Shown: positions 27,918-37,235 of the stretch, piece after piece
Layout: every line of letters begins with the position of its first letter
Position numbering within the stretch: position 1 is the stretch's first letter
Source of the DNA: Laspinema olomoucense D3b
Lineage (GTDB): Bacteria; Cyanobacteriota; Cyanobacteriia; Cyanobacteriales; Laspinemataceae
Length of the DNA: 64,000 bases
Direction: 5' to 3'
NCBI RefSeq assembly: GCF_025370785.1
Contig: NZ_JAMXFA010000031.1
Location: 20,597-84,596, forward strand
The notes under the pieces: model-generated
The model's database searches: none
The model's input: the letters and a program-made list of their open reading frames with translations, nothing else
Told to the model about the DNA's origin: nothing
Translations under genes and position numbers: made by a program

Positions 27918-28412
27918 ATGCACCCACAACGAATTGAACCCGGTCCTGGACAAGAATCCGTTTGGGATTATCCTCGTCCTCCTCGGTTGGAAGATGTCTC
28001 CAAACAGATTCAAATTATCTTTAATGGAGAACCAATTGCGGATACTCGTAACGCGAAGCGAGTCCTGGAAACCAGTCATCCGCCGGTTTATTATATCCCG
28101 CCGGAAGATATCAAAATGGAATATCTGACGCGAACTCCTAAAAGTAGTTTCTGCGAGTGGAAAGGGTCAGCGGGATATTACACGGTGACGGTTAAGGAAA
28201 AACAAGCGCCGAATTGTGCATGGTTTTATCCGAATCCTACTCCCCAATTTGAAGGGATTAAAGATTATGTGGCATTCTATCCAGAAGTGATGGATGTTTG
28301 CTATGTGGATGGGGAAGAAGTGCAACCGCAACCCGGTGGATTTTATGGGGGTTGGATTACTTCGGATATTGTTGGACCTTTTAAGGGTATTCCTGGTAGT
28401 TGGGGATGGTAG
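27918..28412 (+). CDS. DUF427 domain protein
   Basis: This 164-aa protein contains IQIIFNGEPIADTRNAKRVLETSHPPVYYIPPEDI, quoted here only by ends, then SSFCEWKGSAGYYTV, ENCAWFYPNP-type and YVAFYPEVMDVCYVDGE segments. These are the DUF427 fold signatures (Y-P-x-D/E, FCEWKG, AFYP). The family is widespread and of unknown biochemical function. There is no signal peptide. The length is slightly longer than a single DUF427 domain because of a glycine/proline-rich C-terminus (PGGFYGGWITSDIVGPFKG), which is typical of the family. Confidence 0.88.
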   Translation: MHPQRIEPGPGQESVWDYPRPPRLEDVSKQIQIIFNGEPIADTRNAKRVLETSHPPVYYIPPEDIKMEYLTRTPKSSFCEWKGSAGYYTVTVKEKQAPNCAWFYPNPTPQFEGIKDYVAFYPEVMDVCYVDGEEVQPQPGGFYGGWITSDIVGPFKGIPGSWGW

Positions 28413-28475
28413 GTAGACCGACAGACGGATGGGGGTTTAAACCCCCGTCTAATAGCTTAAGTCGGATAAATCCGA

Positions 28476-29048
28476 CTACAATTTAGGAGTGGAGGTTTGG
28501 ATTTTTAAGTAATCTAAGGCTAAGAAGAGGGCGGCAACGCTTCCGGAGACGCAGATTTCTCCCTGGGTAATTTTGTCTAAAATGGCATTAAGGGGGACTA
28601 AAACCACTTCTATCTGTTCGGTAATATCTAAAATTTGCTGTCCTGACTCTTTTGCATCTTTGCCTAAAAAAATATGAATGGTATTGGTGTCTTTAACGGG
28701 ATTATCATAGAGGGTGGCAAGTTTAATTAAATTCTGGCAATAGTAACCTGTTTCTTCGGTCATTTCACGCGCTGCTGCTGCTTCTGCCCTTTCGGTTTCT
28801 GGATTGAATCCGCCAGCAGGTAATTCTAACAAAATTTCCCCGACTCCATGCCGATATTGTCGCACGAATACGATTTCTTGATGGGGGGTAACGGGAACGA
28901 CTAAGGCAATATCTGGACGGACATTTACAAAAAAATCATCAATGATTTCGCCGGTTGGCAGTTCGATTTCATCTTGGCGAACTTTGCACCATTGGTTATC
29001 GAAGACTAGGCGCGAGCGCAACTGTTTCCATTTCTGCAATTCTTTCAT
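28476..29048 (-). CDS. Nudix hydrolase, ADP-ribose pyrophosphatase-like
   Basis: This 190-aa protein has a complete Nudix box ([20 protein letters not shown] followed by ETGY: Gx5Ex7REuxEExGu). The N-terminal strand layout ([41 protein letters not shown]) and the upstream [13 protein letters not shown] are typical of ADP-ribose pyrophosphatases, which split ADP-ribose to AMP and ribose 5-phosphate. It is divergent from a macrodomain gene only 42 bp away, which strengthens the link to ADP-ribose metabolism. Other nucleoside-diphosphate substrates remain possible. Confidence 0.88.
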   Translation of the reverse strand: MKELQKWKQLRSRLVFDNQWCKVRQDEIELPTGEIIDDFFVNVRPDIALVVPVTPHQEIVFVRQYRHGVGEILLELPAGGFNPETERAEAAAAREMTEETGYYCQNLIKLATLYDNPVKDTNTIHIFLGKDAKESGQQILDITEQIEVVLVPLNAILDKITQGEICVSGSVAALFLALDYLKIQTSTPKL

Positions 29049-29090
29049 ACAATAAAAGTAGTTTCTCTATTTGACAATAACTTTACTACT

Positions 29091-29609
29091 ATGACCGATA
29101 AAATCACAGTGATTCAAGGCGATATTACCAAACAACAGGTGGATGCGATCGTCAATGCCGCCAATACCAGTCTATTAGGCGGAGGCGGGGTTGATGGTGC
29201 CATCCACCGCGCAGCAGGTTCGGGTTTGTTGGCTGAATGTCGCACTCTTAACGGCTGTAAAACCGGCGAAGCTAAGATAACCCTGGGCTACAATCTCCCG
29301 GCAAACTATGTGATTCATACGGTTGGTCCTGTATGGCAAGGGGGGAAGCATGATGAAGATAAATTGCTGGCAAGCTGTTATTATGAAAGTTTAAAGTTGG
29401 CCGAAAAACATCAGCTAAAAACTATCGCTTTTCCCGCAATTAGCACGGGAATTTATGGGTTTCCAATGGAACGGGCTGCTAGAATAGCGGTGAAGACTGT
29501 GCAGCAATTTTTAACCCAAAGTAATGCCATCTCTCAAGTTTACTTTGTCTGCTTTAGCAAAGAATCCTATCAGTACCATTTAAGGGCGATCGGCACTCAT
29601 AACCCATAA
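29091..29609 (+). CDS. Macrodomain protein, O-acetyl-ADP-ribose deacetylase-like
   Basis: This single-macrodomain protein of 172 aa has [20 protein letters not shown] (the adenine and diphosphate loop), [33 protein letters not shown] and [18 protein letters not shown] motif (here [20 protein letters not shown]). This is the YmdB/MacroD class, which hydrolyses O-acetyl-ADP-ribose and ADP-ribosyl esters. It shares a 42-bp divergent intergenic region with the Nudix gene; the macrodomain could release ADP-ribose that the Nudix enzyme then cleaves. Two kb upstream lie kinase genes of no evident relation. The stop abuts a 167-bp inverted repeat element. Confidence 0.92.
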   Translation: MTDKITVIQGDITKQQVDAIVNAANTSLLGGGGVDGAIHRAAGSGLLAECRTLNGCKTGEAKITLGYNLPANYVIHTVGPVWQGGKHDEDKLLASCYYESLKLAEKHQLKTIAFPAISTGIYGFPMERAARIAVKTVQQFLTQSNAISQVYFVCFSKESYQYHLRAIGTHNP

Positions 29610-29612
29610 AAC

Positions 29613-29779
29613 AGTAGGTTTTCTCGTGACGCGGCTCTGCCGTGTCACGCTCTGAAGGAGGCTCTGCCTCCAGTCCCAAAGCAATGGCTTAATCTGCTTC
29701 AACTCCTCACGAAAAGTACAGGCGGCAGAGCCGCCAAGAATGCGTGACGCGGCAGAGCCACGTCACGAGGAAACCTACT
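29613..29779. repeat. 167-bp element with 37-bp terminal inverted repeats
   Basis: The left arm at 29613-29649 and right arm at 29743-29779 are inverted copies matching at 34 of 37 positions; all three differences are C/T and still allow G-U pairing in RNA. Inside are two perfect 15-nt palindromes (GGAGGCTCTGCCTCC at 29657-29671 and GGCGGCAGAGCCGCC at 29721-29735). The element fills the gap between the convergent macrodomain and methyltransferase genes, and its right arm contains the methyltransferase stop codon (29775-29777). It is either a MITE-like insertion or a large bidirectional terminator. No transposase is present. Confidence 0.85.
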
Positions 29780-30437
29780 CTCTGTAGGCACGTTCTGCGG
29801 TCCAATGGCGGTCCGAAGACGCATAAACTTTAACCCCTTCTAATCCCGCCAATTCTATCATGTTTTGTACCTCTTCTAGGGTAAATGCAGCTATCAATGA
29901 ATCTCGAAATAACTGCGTCTGATAGTCATTATATTCTGGTCCAATTCGAGCAACAATTTTATCTACCGTTTCTATATCCGAGGGTCGCATTAAATCGCGC
30001 AAAAATATCCCGCCATTGGGTTTTAAAACCCGTTTCAGTTCTTGGAAAAAGGGCATCGGGTCCGGGAGATGATGGATGATGCTATTGGAAATTACCATAT
30101 CAAAGGTACTGTCATGATAGGGCATCTGTTTGGCATCGATATACTCTAAGTGAATTTGCTCTTGTAATCCAGCGGATTGCACATTTTTCCTCCCGACTTG
30201 TAACATATTGTGCGAAAGGTCGATCGCCCGAATGTGCCACTGGGGGCGACGCTGCACGATTAAAATGGGAATTCTGGCGGTCCCGGTTCCCGCATCCAGG
30301 ACCAACGCCGACTCGGGACCGACTGCGATCGCACTTTCCGCAAAAGCGGTATTCACCTCCAAAAAATCCATTGCGTCATACGCCGTAGCATCCTCCCATG
30401 TATCCATCACTTCCGGTTCTAACACTCGTTTCATCAT
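29775..30437 (-). CDS. Class I SAM-dependent methyltransferase
   Basis: This 220-aa protein has motif I LVLDAGTGTARIPILI, an acidic residue after the second strand (IRAIDLSHNML), motif IV/post-I FDMVISNSIIHHLPDP and the following RVLKPNGGIFLRDLMRP. This is the UbiE/Coq5-like fold that methylates small molecules with S-adenosylmethionine. The substrate cannot be deduced. A second start ATG is three bases downstream (30434). The last codons are provided by the right arm of the adjacent inverted repeat element. Confidence 0.88.
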   Translation of the reverse strand: MMKRVLEPEVMDTWEDATAYDAMDFLEVNTAFAESAIAVGPESALVLDAGTGTARIPILIVQRRPQWHIRAIDLSHNMLQVGRKNVQSAGLQEQIHLEYIDAKQMPYHDSTFDMVISNSIIHHLPDPMPFFQELKRVLKPNGGIFLRDLMRPSDIETVDKIVARIGPEYNDYQTQLFRDSLIAAFTLEEVQNMIELAGLEGVKVYASSDRHWTAERAYRE

Positions 30438-30655
30438 CTCACTTACCGCTCAGGGGTTCCATTGCTATTTTAGGCCGGATTGGACGCCCAAACCCACCTC
30501 GTCACTAACCCCTTAACTGCTTATTGTTAATTGTTAACAATTAACACAAAGTAGCCTCTGAATTCAAGGCTTTAAAGTGATTTGGATCACTGATAATGCT
30601 CAATAGGTTGATATAATCAATTTAAAGCGAAGTCGGTATGAGTTTGAATAAAGCC

Positions 30656-32020
30656 ATGACAAATCCAGTAGTAGAAAACGTTGTGATTATCGGATCTGGC
30701 CCTGCCGGATTCACTGCCGCCATTTATGCGGGACGGGCGAATCTGAAACCCGTGGTATTTGAAGGGTTCCAGAAGGGAGGCATTCCCGGAGGACAATTAA
30801 TGACCACCACAGAAGTAGAGAACTTCCCGGGGTTTCCCGAGGGGATTACAGGACCGAAACTCATGGAACGGATGAAACTCCAGGCGCAACGCTGGGGGGC
30901 TGAATTGTACATGGAAGATGTGCAATCGGTGGATTTGAGTCAGCGTCCCTTCGTAATCCGTTCAGAGGAACGCGAAGTTAAGGCCCATACGGTGATTATT
31001 GCCACAGGGGCCACGGCCAAACGGCTGGGACTCTCCAGCGAGCACCAGTTTTGGAGTCGTGGGGTCTCTGCCTGTGCGATTTGCGATGGGGCCAGTCCCA
31101 TTTTTAAAGGCGTCGCCTTAGCAGTGGTGGGTGGCGGAGACACTGCGGCAGAAGAAGCGGTGTATTTGACCAAATATGGGACTCATGTTCACCTGTTAGT
31201 TCGTCGGGAGGAAATGCGCGCCTCCAAAGCGATGCAAGACCGGGTATTGAAGAACCCCAAAATTACAGTTCATTGGAATACGGAGACCGTGGATATCTTG
31301 GGAAATGAGGACCGGATGGAGGGGATTAAAGTTAGAAACATCAAAACTGGAGAAGAAACTGATTTGCAGGTTCGGGGATTGTTTTATGCGATCGGCCATA
31401 CTCCAAATACCCAACTGTTTAAAGGTCAACTGGAACTAGATGAACTCGGATATATTGTCACAAAACCGGGAAGCGTTGAAACCAGCGTAGAAGGGGTTTA
31501 TGCTGTCGGAGATGTGCAAGACCATGAGTTTCGCCAAGCGATTACCGCAGCGGGAACGGGTTGTATGGGGGCGATGTTAGCGGAACGGTGGTTATCGGTG
31601 AATGGGTTAGTTCAAGAGTTCCATCAAACCGAAGCATCAGAGAAAGCGCCAGAACCAGAAAAAGAACAAATATCCGATACGGAAGAGAATTTCGATCCGA
31701 CTGCAACGCGCCATGTGGGCGGGTTGGCCTTGCGGAAGTTGTACCATGCCAGCGATCGCTTGATTGTGGTCAAATATTCCGCCCCCTCCTGCGGTCCTTG
31801 CCATACCCTGAAACCGATTCTCAGTAAAGTGATTGATGAGTTTGATGGCAAGGTTCACTATGTCGAAATCGACATTGAAGCCGACCCAGAAATTGCGGAC
31901 AATGCGGGAGTAACCGGAACGCCCACGGTGCAGTTCTTTAAGGATAAGGGATTAGTGGATCAAGTCCGGGGAGTCAAACAAAAAAGTTTGTACCGAGAAA
32001 TGATTCAAAACAATTTGTAA
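30656..32020 (+). CDS. ntrc: NTRC: NADPH-thioredoxin reductase fused to thioredoxin
   Basis: The first about 320 residues are a thioredoxin reductase: FAD site [20 protein letters not shown], active-site pair SACAICDG (about residue 138), NADPH site [12 protein letters not shown] and [14 protein letters not shown]. After a linker rich in Glu (about 325-350) comes a thioredoxin domain with the WCGPC-equivalent [12 protein letters not shown] (about 378; Ser replaces Trp) and [17 protein letters not shown] uses NADPH directly to reduce 2-Cys peroxiredoxin and other targets in the cytosol. I start it at the second Met (MTNPVVENV), matching family N-termini; an upstream ATG at 30638 adds six residues. 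A heptamer repeat follows, before the convergent gene. Confidence 0.93.
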   Translation: MTNPVVENVVIIGSGPAGFTAAIYAGRANLKPVVFEGFQKGGIPGGQLMTTTEVENFPGFPEGITGPKLMERMKLQAQRWGAELYMEDVQSVDLSQRPFVIRSEEREVKAHTVIIATGATAKRLGLSSEHQFWSRGVSACAICDGASPIFKGVALAVVGGGDTAAEEAVYLTKYGTHVHLLVRREEMRASKAMQDRVLKNPKITVHWNTETVDILGNEDRMEGIKVRNIKTGEETDLQVRGLFYAIGHTPNTQLFKGQLELDELGYIVTKPGSVETSVEGVYAVGDVQDHEFRQAITAAGTGCMGAMLAERWLSVNGLVQEFHQTEASEKAPEPEKEQISDTEENFDPTATRHVGGLALRKLYHASDRLIVVKYSAPSCGPCHTLKPILSKVIDEFDGKVHYVEIDIEADPEIADNAGVTGTPTVQFFKDKGLVDQVRGVKQKSLYREMIQNNL

Positions 32021-32083
32021 GCCTTAACTCCCAGGTTGATTCGGAGTGGGGTGGTTAATTGACTGCCCCACTTTAACGCCTGA

Positions 32084-32140
32084 AGTCGTTACTACGAAAC
32101 TTGTAACACAATGGCAAATGACCAACGACAAATGACAAAT
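32084..32140. repeat. Short dispersed repeat plus degenerate heptamer copies
   Basis: Between the convergent NTRC gene and zinc-ribbon gene: CTGAAGTCGTTACTACGAAAC (about 32085-32100, related to the core at 6860-6911) is followed by TGGCAAATGACCAACGACAAATGAC-type heptamers up to 32137. It is a short form of the larger heptamer elements at 34.8, 36.3 and 52.0 kb. Confidence 0.6.
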
Positions 32141-32668
32141 CTATCGCATCCATAAGCGCCGTTGCCATGCTTTTAAAAAAAGCAATACCGGAAACTGATA
32201 ATATTCAACTATCAGCCACAGGACAATGGTGAGGTGACCGCAAAAGGTGGCGATCGTCCAAAAAGCCGGAACCCAACTCAAGCTACTGCCGGGGACTGGG
32301 GGGAAAATATAGGCCCCGAGTCCGACTAACAGGGTGGGGAGGGTAATGATGGCGATCGCAGCGATCGCAATTTCCCATCCAAATTCTACCCCAGCCCGAG
32401 GTAATCCTTGCCATTGGCGACCATTCCAATGCCAGGTAATTGGCGGCACAGTATCCGCTAAACTGAGCGCATTTTGGTCTAAGTTCGCGGTAAAAATGCG
32501 GCTGCAAAAGTTACAGCCAAAGGCATCCATCATCGCCAGGTTAGAGAGTTCCCCATAGCGACAAACCGGACAGCGATAAACGCCGTAATAGCTTAATGGA
32601 ATCGGTCCGGGGAGAGATTTACGCCCCATTCTATCCCCTGGATTGGTTCCGAAATTTTGCTGGGTCAT
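32141..32668 (-). CDS. Zinc-ribbon membrane protein, unknown function
   Basis: This 175-aa protein has an N-terminal CPVC...CNFC zinc ribbon (about residues 34-54), a short soluble part including ITWHWNGRQWQGLPR, then two or three hydrophobic segments (IAIAAIAIITLPTLLVGLGA, FWTIATFCGHLTIVLWLIVEY). GGGA five nt before the ATG supports this start. I cannot assign a family. It is convergent with NTRC across a heptamer repeat, which does not inform its role. Confidence 0.75.
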   Translation of the reverse strand: MTQQNFGTNPGDRMGRKSLPGPIPLSYYGVYRCPVCRYGELSNLAMMDAFGCNFCSRIFTANLDQNALSLADTVPPITWHWNGRQWQGLPRAGVEFGWEIAIAAIAIITLPTLLVGLGAYIFPPVPGSSLSWVPAFWTIATFCGHLTIVLWLIVEYYQFPVLLFLKAWQRRLWMR

Positions 32669-32982
32669 GGCATCCCTTTGAACGTTTTAGGTGAAGGCAG
32701 CTTTATTGATTTTAAACAAATTGAACAGGGGATATTTTATAGAGTAGCCCGCGCAGGCGGGCTTTGTCCGTGTAGCCCCAGGCTGGACGCTGCGGGTTTT
32801 GAACTCGGACCCCACCGTAACCCTCCCCAAGACACAGGGGAGGGGACCGGAGGGGCAGTAACAACCTACTCTGGTAAGGGGGTAGGGCCTGGGGCCGAAA
32901 AACCGTTTTCAAAAACAAAAAAGACGCGCACTTGGCACGTCTTTAAAGGATAATTCATGGGGATAGGAGAGGATTCTTTCTC
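32669..32982. other. Intergenic region with dispersed palindrome and desA terminator
   Basis: This region holds an inverted-orientation copy of a dispersed element (AGCCCGCGCAGGCGGGCT with flanking TTGTCCGTGTAGCC, about 32745-32785; see 52416-52485 and 59414-59535), a degenerate CCCTCCCC...GGGGAGGG sequence (32820-32860), and a terminator for desA at 32919-32946. No gene is seen. Confidence 0.7.
32919..32946 (-). terminator. Intrinsic terminator of desA
   Basis: On the minus strand AAAGACG pairs with CGTCTTT around a 10-12 nt loop and ends in a T-rich run (TTTTTTGTTTTT). It lies about 35 bp after the desA stop codon. Confidence 0.75.
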
Positions 32983-34041
32983 TTACCGACCGGCGTGATA
33001 ATCTTTAAAAGATTGGTAACCGTTTTGCTCATCGTACAAGTGACACTTATCGGTAATTTCCTTCATCAAGGACCATGAAAAAGTGGTTTTATGAAGGTAT
33101 TTGCCCCAATTTTGTTCCAAACTTTGATGAGCTTCCCGTAAATTGTAAGACGGAATTGCCGTGGAGAGGTGATGGGGAATATGAACATTAATATCGTGAC
33201 AGAGGAATTCCACCCAGCGGGGATAATCACAATGAACCGTACCGCTTAATTGGGCTTTTGCTTCATGCCAATCTTCTGGGAAAGCAAAGGAAATATTCGG
33301 GGTGGTATGGTGAACGATGGTGAAGGTACTCATCCAGAAATGGTAGACCATCCAAGGCATCAGCCAAAATTTTACAAATCCCCAAATTCCAGTGGTAGCA
33401 ATTAGAGTGGGGAAGGCGATCGCAGCAAAAGCGATGACAACTAAAGCCGAAAATTTCACTTGTTCCCGTTTCTTGCCTTCATAACGCCACCAATCAAAGT
33501 GCAATCCAGCCCAGTGGACGATGGAACCCATCCACCAGAAGCGTCCCCGGAGGAAGCGATAAAAGGTTTTCATAAAAGTGCTGAGATTTTCATAAACGTC
33601 CGGCAACCAAGGTTCCCAGGCATTATCTTCCAGCAGTTTATTCGTGTGTTTGTGGTGGTGATTGTGACCAATTCGCCAGCCATGAAACGGGTAAATTAAG
33701 GGCAGCATCATAAGATGACCGACCAAATCATTAACCCATTTGCGATTGGCAAAGGAACGGTGACCACAATCATGGGCAATCACAAAAAAACCCGTTAGGG
33801 CTGTCCCCGTATAGATCCACAGGATCGGCAACAAAAATGCGGGAGAAACGGCTAATGCCCAGTAGCCGAGGGCGACTAATAATACATTGATAATAACTCT
33901 AGTCCATGCTTTCCGCCGATTTTTGAGAAATACATCTTTCGGCAAGGTCCTCAAAATATCTCTCAGACGTAGAGAAGAAGGGAAGGAATCGGGTCCCAAT
34001 GTTTGAGGGGTTACTTGAGGCTTTAATGTTGATGCTGTCAT
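32983..34041 (-). CDS. desA: Acyl-lipid delta-12 fatty acid desaturase
   Basis: This 352-aa integral membrane di-iron enzyme has all three histidine boxes: HDCGHRSFA (residues 90-94), HNHHHKHTN (126-132) and HDINVHIPHHLS (near 285-291). It shares long stretches with characterised cyanobacterial DesA (WVNDLVGH, LIYPFHGWR, GVWGFVKFWLMPW-type, FWMSTFTIVHHT, GTVHCDYPRWVEFLCHDINVHIPHH in parts, AIPSYNLR and CHLYDEQNGY). It inserts the delta-12 double bond in membrane lipids, important for cold and light tolerance. About 410 bp upstream are non-coding, so cold-responsive 5' regulation is possible but not visible. Confidence 0.94.
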   Translation of the reverse strand: MTASTLKPQVTPQTLGPDSFPSSLRLRDILRTLPKDVFLKNRRKAWTRVIINVLLVALGYWALAVSPAFLLPILWIYTGTALTGFFVIAHDCGHRSFANRKWVNDLVGHLMMLPLIYPFHGWRIGHNHHHKHTNKLLEDNAWEPWLPDVYENLSTFMKTFYRFLRGRFWWMGSIVHWAGLHFDWWRYEGKKREQVKFSALVVIAFAAIAFPTLIATTGIWGFVKFWLMPWMVYHFWMSTFTIVHHTTPNISFAFPEDWHEAKAQLSGTVHCDYPRWVEFLCHDINVHIPHHLSTAIPSYNLREAHQSLEQNWGKYLHKTTFSWSLMKEITDKCHLYDEQNGYQSFKDYHAGR

Positions 34042-34450
34042 CTATTAAATCTAACTTCTTCGGTTGCTAATCGTATGAATCCCCCGATCGCCGCAGGATA
34101 AATTCCTGCTGACTCAAAGGGTGAGTAGCAGGGCCGTCTTGCGTGCAATCTGATGATTGATGAATGCCTGTTCAGGGCAAAATACGGATCACACACTCCG
34201 CATCCCTGGGGTTTAGAAACCTGGCACGTCATAAAACTTTACCTTTTATAGCACATCTTGCGATCGCACAGCAGGAATTTTTAGAGCCAGGGTTTTTCCC
34301 TCACATTTTTCCCCTAGGGGATTGACAAGAGACTTTTATTATGCAGAATCTCGGAATCGCTCAAAAAAACCGGCAGGGGCTTGACTCGCCGGGAACAGTG
34401 TGCTTAACAAATAGTGGGGGTCCCACTGTCCCGGTCGGAGTTGGACTGCC
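34042..34450. other. desA upstream region
   Basis: About 410 bp hold no ORF. The desA promoter and leader should lie here, and the far end (34363-34391) is the terminator of the next minus-strand gene. A weak inverted stretch near 34100-34150 is not distinctive. Confidence 0.45.
34363..34391 (-). terminator. Intrinsic terminator of the 34451-34708 gene
   Basis: On the minus strand CCGGC pairs with GCCGG across a loop of about 12 nt (34370-34391) and is followed by seven T (34363-34369). It is about 60 bp after the stop codon. Confidence 0.75.
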
Positions 34451-34708
34451 TTAATTTTTCGAGGAAGAAGCAGGAACGGAATTTTCTGGGTTGGAGTGAT
34501 GCTGTTTCAAGGTTTGCAACTGTTGCATCAGGTAGTCTGCTTCGGCGTGCAAGTGCAAGAACTTGACCTGCTGATCAGCCTGGTAGAGGGATTTGAGCAT
34601 TTTAATCAGGCGATCGCCGTTATTCTGGGAAGCATTAGAAGCGATCGCTACGCTAGAGGCACTCTGAACGGTTTCGGAGGTGGGTCGGCTAGAAATAACA
34701 GTGGGCAT
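34451..34708 (-). CDS. Small conserved cyanobacterial protein, unknown function
   Basis: This 85-aa protein has a Ser/Asn-rich N-terminus and a helical second half (IKMLKSLYQADQQVKFLHLH, then AEADYLMQQLQTLKQ). The motif YQADQQVKFLHL is familiar from small cyanobacterial proteins without known function. No signal or membrane segment is seen. It is divergent from thrC across a heptamer element, and its own terminator lies at 34363-34391. Confidence 0.7.
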   Translation of the reverse strand: MPTVISSRPTSETVQSASSVAIASNASQNNGDRLIKMLKSLYQADQQVKFLHLHAEADYLMQQLQTLKQHHSNPENSVPASSSKN

Positions 34709-34810
34709 CAGTCGTTTAAAGTTTAGTAATTTTTACTTAGGCAAATCACCTGGCTATTTTATCTCAACACCAGAAAAAAAAAGCATCGAATTTATCAAAA
34801 TTCCAAATTT

Positions 34811-34990
34811 TGTCATTGGTCATTGGTCATTGGTCATTGGTCATTGGTCCTTTGTCCTTGGTCATTGGTTTTGTGGAGGGATAAAGACTCAGAATCAACC
34901 AACGGCCAGTGACCAGTGACCAATGACCAACGACAAATGACCAGCGACCAGTGACCAGTGACCAATGACCAATGACCAACGACCAATGAC
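34811..34990. repeat. Inverted heptamer-repeat element upstream of thrC
   Basis: The left arm (about 34811-34872) is tandem TCATTGG heptamers; the right arm (about 34904-34990) is the complementary CCAATGA, CCAGTGA and CCAACGA heptamers. The core between them (about 34870-34903, GGAGGGATAAAGACTCAGAATCAACC) resembles the CTGAGTATTCAAC core of two other copies. The arms could fold into a hairpin of over 50 bp. The position is between divergent genes. Confidence 0.85.
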
Positions 34991-35072
34991 CAACAACCGG
35001 CGAACTTTTGACGAGTGGGCTACACTTGGATTAGACTGTAAGGCTATTTGAAGTCCAAAGAATTAACACACG

Positions 35073-36200
35073 GTGACCCTGAGTTATTCTCCCGTTCCCT
35101 CCCCAACTTCCGGTGCAACTCCAGCAGATGCCCCCCTTCGGTCCTCATACTGGCCCGGTCTCATCCAGGCTTACCGGCAGTATCTGCCCGTCAGCGACCA
35201 GACTCCAGTCGTTACCCTCCAAGAAGGTAACACCCCCCTGATTCCCGCCCCAGCGATCGCCCAAATCATCGGCAGACAGGTGCAAGTGTACGTCAAATAT
35301 GACGGACTCAACCCCACCGGCAGCTTTAAAGACCGGGGGATGACAATGGCAATTTCCAAAGCCAAAGAGGAAGGGGCCAAAGCCGTCATCTGTGCCAGTA
35401 CCGGCAACACCTCCGCCTCTGCTGCTGCCTATGCCAGACGCGCCGGAATGCGGGCATTTGTCCTGATTCCCGATGGCTATGTCGCCCTGGGTAAACTCGC
35501 CCAAGCCTTACTCTATGGTGCAGAAGTCTTAGCCATTAAAGGAAATTTCGACAAAGCTTTAGAAATTGTCCGGGATATGGCCGAACATTATCCCGTTACC
35601 TTGGTCAACTCCGTCAATCCCTATCGCCTCGAAGGGCAGAAAACTGGAGCATTTGAGGTCGTGGATGCCTTGGGTAACGCTCCCGATTGGCTGTGCATTC
35701 CTGTGGGCAATGCTGGCAATATTTCCGCCTATTGGATGGGATTTTGTCAGTATCATCAAGCCGGGAAATGCGATCGCCTCCCGCAAATGATGGGCTTTCA
35801 AGCCGCTGGTGCAGCCCCCCTCGTCAACGGCCAACCTGTCCCCAATCCCGAAACCCTTGCCACCGCCATCCGCATCGGAAATCCCGCCAGTTGGGATAAG
35901 GCGATCGCCGCCCAAGAGTCCTCGGGAGGCAGTTTTAATGCGGTCACCGACGACGAAATTCTCGATGCCTATCGTCTTTTAGCCTCCCAGGAAGGAGTAT
36001 TCTGCGAACCCGCCTCCGCTGCCTCCGTTGCGGGATTACTCAAGGTCAAAGACCAAGTACCCACCGGGGCCACCGTCGTTTGCGTCCTCACCGGCAATGG
36101 ACTCAAAGACCCTGATACCGCGATTAAACATAGTAACAATCCCTTTAAACAAGGCATCGAACCCGAAATGGAAGCCGTAGCAAAAGTGATGGGATTTTAG
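35073..36200 (+). CDS. thrC: Threonine synthase
   Basis: This 375-aa PLP enzyme converts O-phospho-L-homoserine to threonine. [12 protein letters not shown] near the N-terminus, the PLP lysine in [15 protein letters not shown] (about residue 86), the [18 protein letters not shown] loop, [12 protein letters not shown] and the C-terminal [14 protein letters not shown] are all family hallmarks. The start is a GTG at 35073. About 90 bp separate it from the heptamer element upstream, and a second heptamer element follows the stop. No riboswitch-like leader is seen. Confidence 0.95.
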   Translation: MTLSYSPVPSPTSGATPADAPLRSSYWPGLIQAYRQYLPVSDQTPVVTLQEGNTPLIPAPAIAQIIGRQVQVYVKYDGLNPTGSFKDRGMTMAISKAKEEGAKAVICASTGNTSASAAAYARRAGMRAFVLIPDGYVALGKLAQALLYGAEVLAIKGNFDKALEIVRDMAEHYPVTLVNSVNPYRLEGQKTGAFEVVDALGNAPDWLCIPVGNAGNISAYWMGFCQYHQAGKCDRLPQMMGFQAAGAAPLVNGQPVPNPETLATAIRIGNPASWDKAIAAQESSGGSFNAVTDDEILDAYRLLASQEGVFCEPASAASVAGLLKVKDQVPTGATVVCVLTGNGLKDPDTAIKHSNNPFKQGIEPEMEAVAKVMGF

Positions 36201-36218
36201 GTCCTCATCACCACAGTC

Positions 36219-36389
36219 CTTGGTCATTTGTCATTTGTCATTGGTCATTTGTCATGGGTTGTTGGTTTGTTCTGAGTATTCAACCCTCCTAATGACCAAG
36301 GACCAACGACCAAGGACCAAGGACCAACGACCAATGACCAACGACCAAGGACCAATGACCAATGACCAAGAACCAACGACCAAGGACAA
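36219..36389. repeat. Inverted heptamer-repeat element between thrC and a convergent gene
   Basis: The left arm (36219-36256) is TCATTTG/TCATTGG heptamers, the core (about 36257-36285) reads GGTTTGTTCTGAGTATTCAAC, and the right arm (36292-36389) is about 14 heptamers of CCAATGA, CCAACGA and CCAAGGA type. The core is shared with the copy after sigA (51985-52012). It fills nearly all of the gap between two convergent genes. Confidence 0.85.
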
Positions 36390-36394
36390 CTGCG

Positions 36395-36925
36395 TTAATC
36401 TTCTCTCTTGGGGTTTAATGAAGTGCCACTGACGAGACGGGCCAAATCGAGATTGAGTCCAGATTTCGTTCCCGGTTGGCCTTTTTTCAGGAGTTCCACC
36501 GTATCTCCCAGGGCACTGGTTAAACTCTGGCGGGTTTGTTCATGACTGGCTTTTTCCGCTTCAAGCAATTCAGTCATTCGTGACAGTTCTTGGGCGAGGC
36601 GATCGCGTTCCAGGAAGGCTTCAATCAATTTTCCCTTCACTTCATCCGGTCCCATTCCCGCCAACTCTTGCAACAGTTCCGAGGGGGCAATGGCCCGAGG
36701 CAACGATGAGGGTCCCGCTTGCAACCGTTCTAGTTCAGCTTTCAGAGTGGCGACTGCATCCGTCAACTGCTCAACCTGGGTTCGCCGTTGCTGCGCTTCC
36801 GTCGTGTAAAGTCCCCGCCAGCGATCGGCACCCGCTTCCGCCGCATCCCGTTCTTGTTCGGCACGGATGATTTCCTGTTTCAGGGATCTAATTTCTTCCA
36901 ACCACTGCGAGACATTTTCCGACAT
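36395..36925 (-). CDS. Coiled-coil protein, unknown function
   Basis: This 176-aa protein is almost entirely predicted coiled coil (SLKQEIIRAEQERDAAEAGA, EAQQRRTQVEQLTDAVATLK, RDRLAQELSRMTELLEAEKA), with a helical break around GPDEVKGKLIEAFLE. I use the ATG at 36925 (MSENVSQW), with GGGAG six nt upstream; a TTG at 36931 would add two residues. It looks like a conserved cyanobacterial cytosolic protein, but I cannot name it. It is convergent with thrC. Confidence 0.8.
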   Translation of the reverse strand: MSENVSQWLEEIRSLKQEIIRAEQERDAAEAGADRWRGLYTTEAQQRRTQVEQLTDAVATLKAELERLQAGPSSLPRAIAPSELLQELAGMGPDEVKGKLIEAFLERDRLAQELSRMTELLEAEKASHEQTRQSLTSALGDTVELLKKGQPGTKSGLNLDLARLVSGTSLNPKRED

Positions 36926-37235
36926 TGGCAACTCCCAATCAATTTTCCACCGGACTACCCCAGGAAAAACCCAGTTTCTAGAGTTCAGCTGAGTTCTCTA
37001 ATCATGACAACGTGACCCTGTTTTACAGAAACCCGGTTGATCTGCATCAGTCCTATTCAACTCTAGTTAAGCGTATAGAGTGTAAATTAAGATGGGTATA
37101 GGTTTAGTTTTTTTCCAATCCAATCCCCTGGGATTTGCGATCGCCCACCCATAGCGATCCGCCCAACTCGGCCCCATCCGGGGTCAAAAATGGCATTTTA
37201 GAGGGCTAATCTAACATAGAGGGAGCCATAGCGTC
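36926..37235. other. Intergenic region between divergent genes
   Basis: About 310 bp. It contains AAACCCAGTTTCT and CAGAAACCCGGTT (36970-37035), short sequences that recur near 44760 and 45140-45215 and look like a minor dispersed repeat. A HIP1 site lies near 37137. No gene is seen. Confidence 0.45.

Noticed and set aside
29701..29715. ACTCCTCAC resembling the Yfr1 small RNA motif
   Set aside because: The conserved motif continues differently (ACTCCTCACAC) and no Yfr1-like stem-loops flank it; it is inside an inverted-repeat element.
34811..34990. Heptamer arrays considered as CRISPR
   Set aside because: Units of 7 nt in direct contact with no spacers; there are no cas genes.
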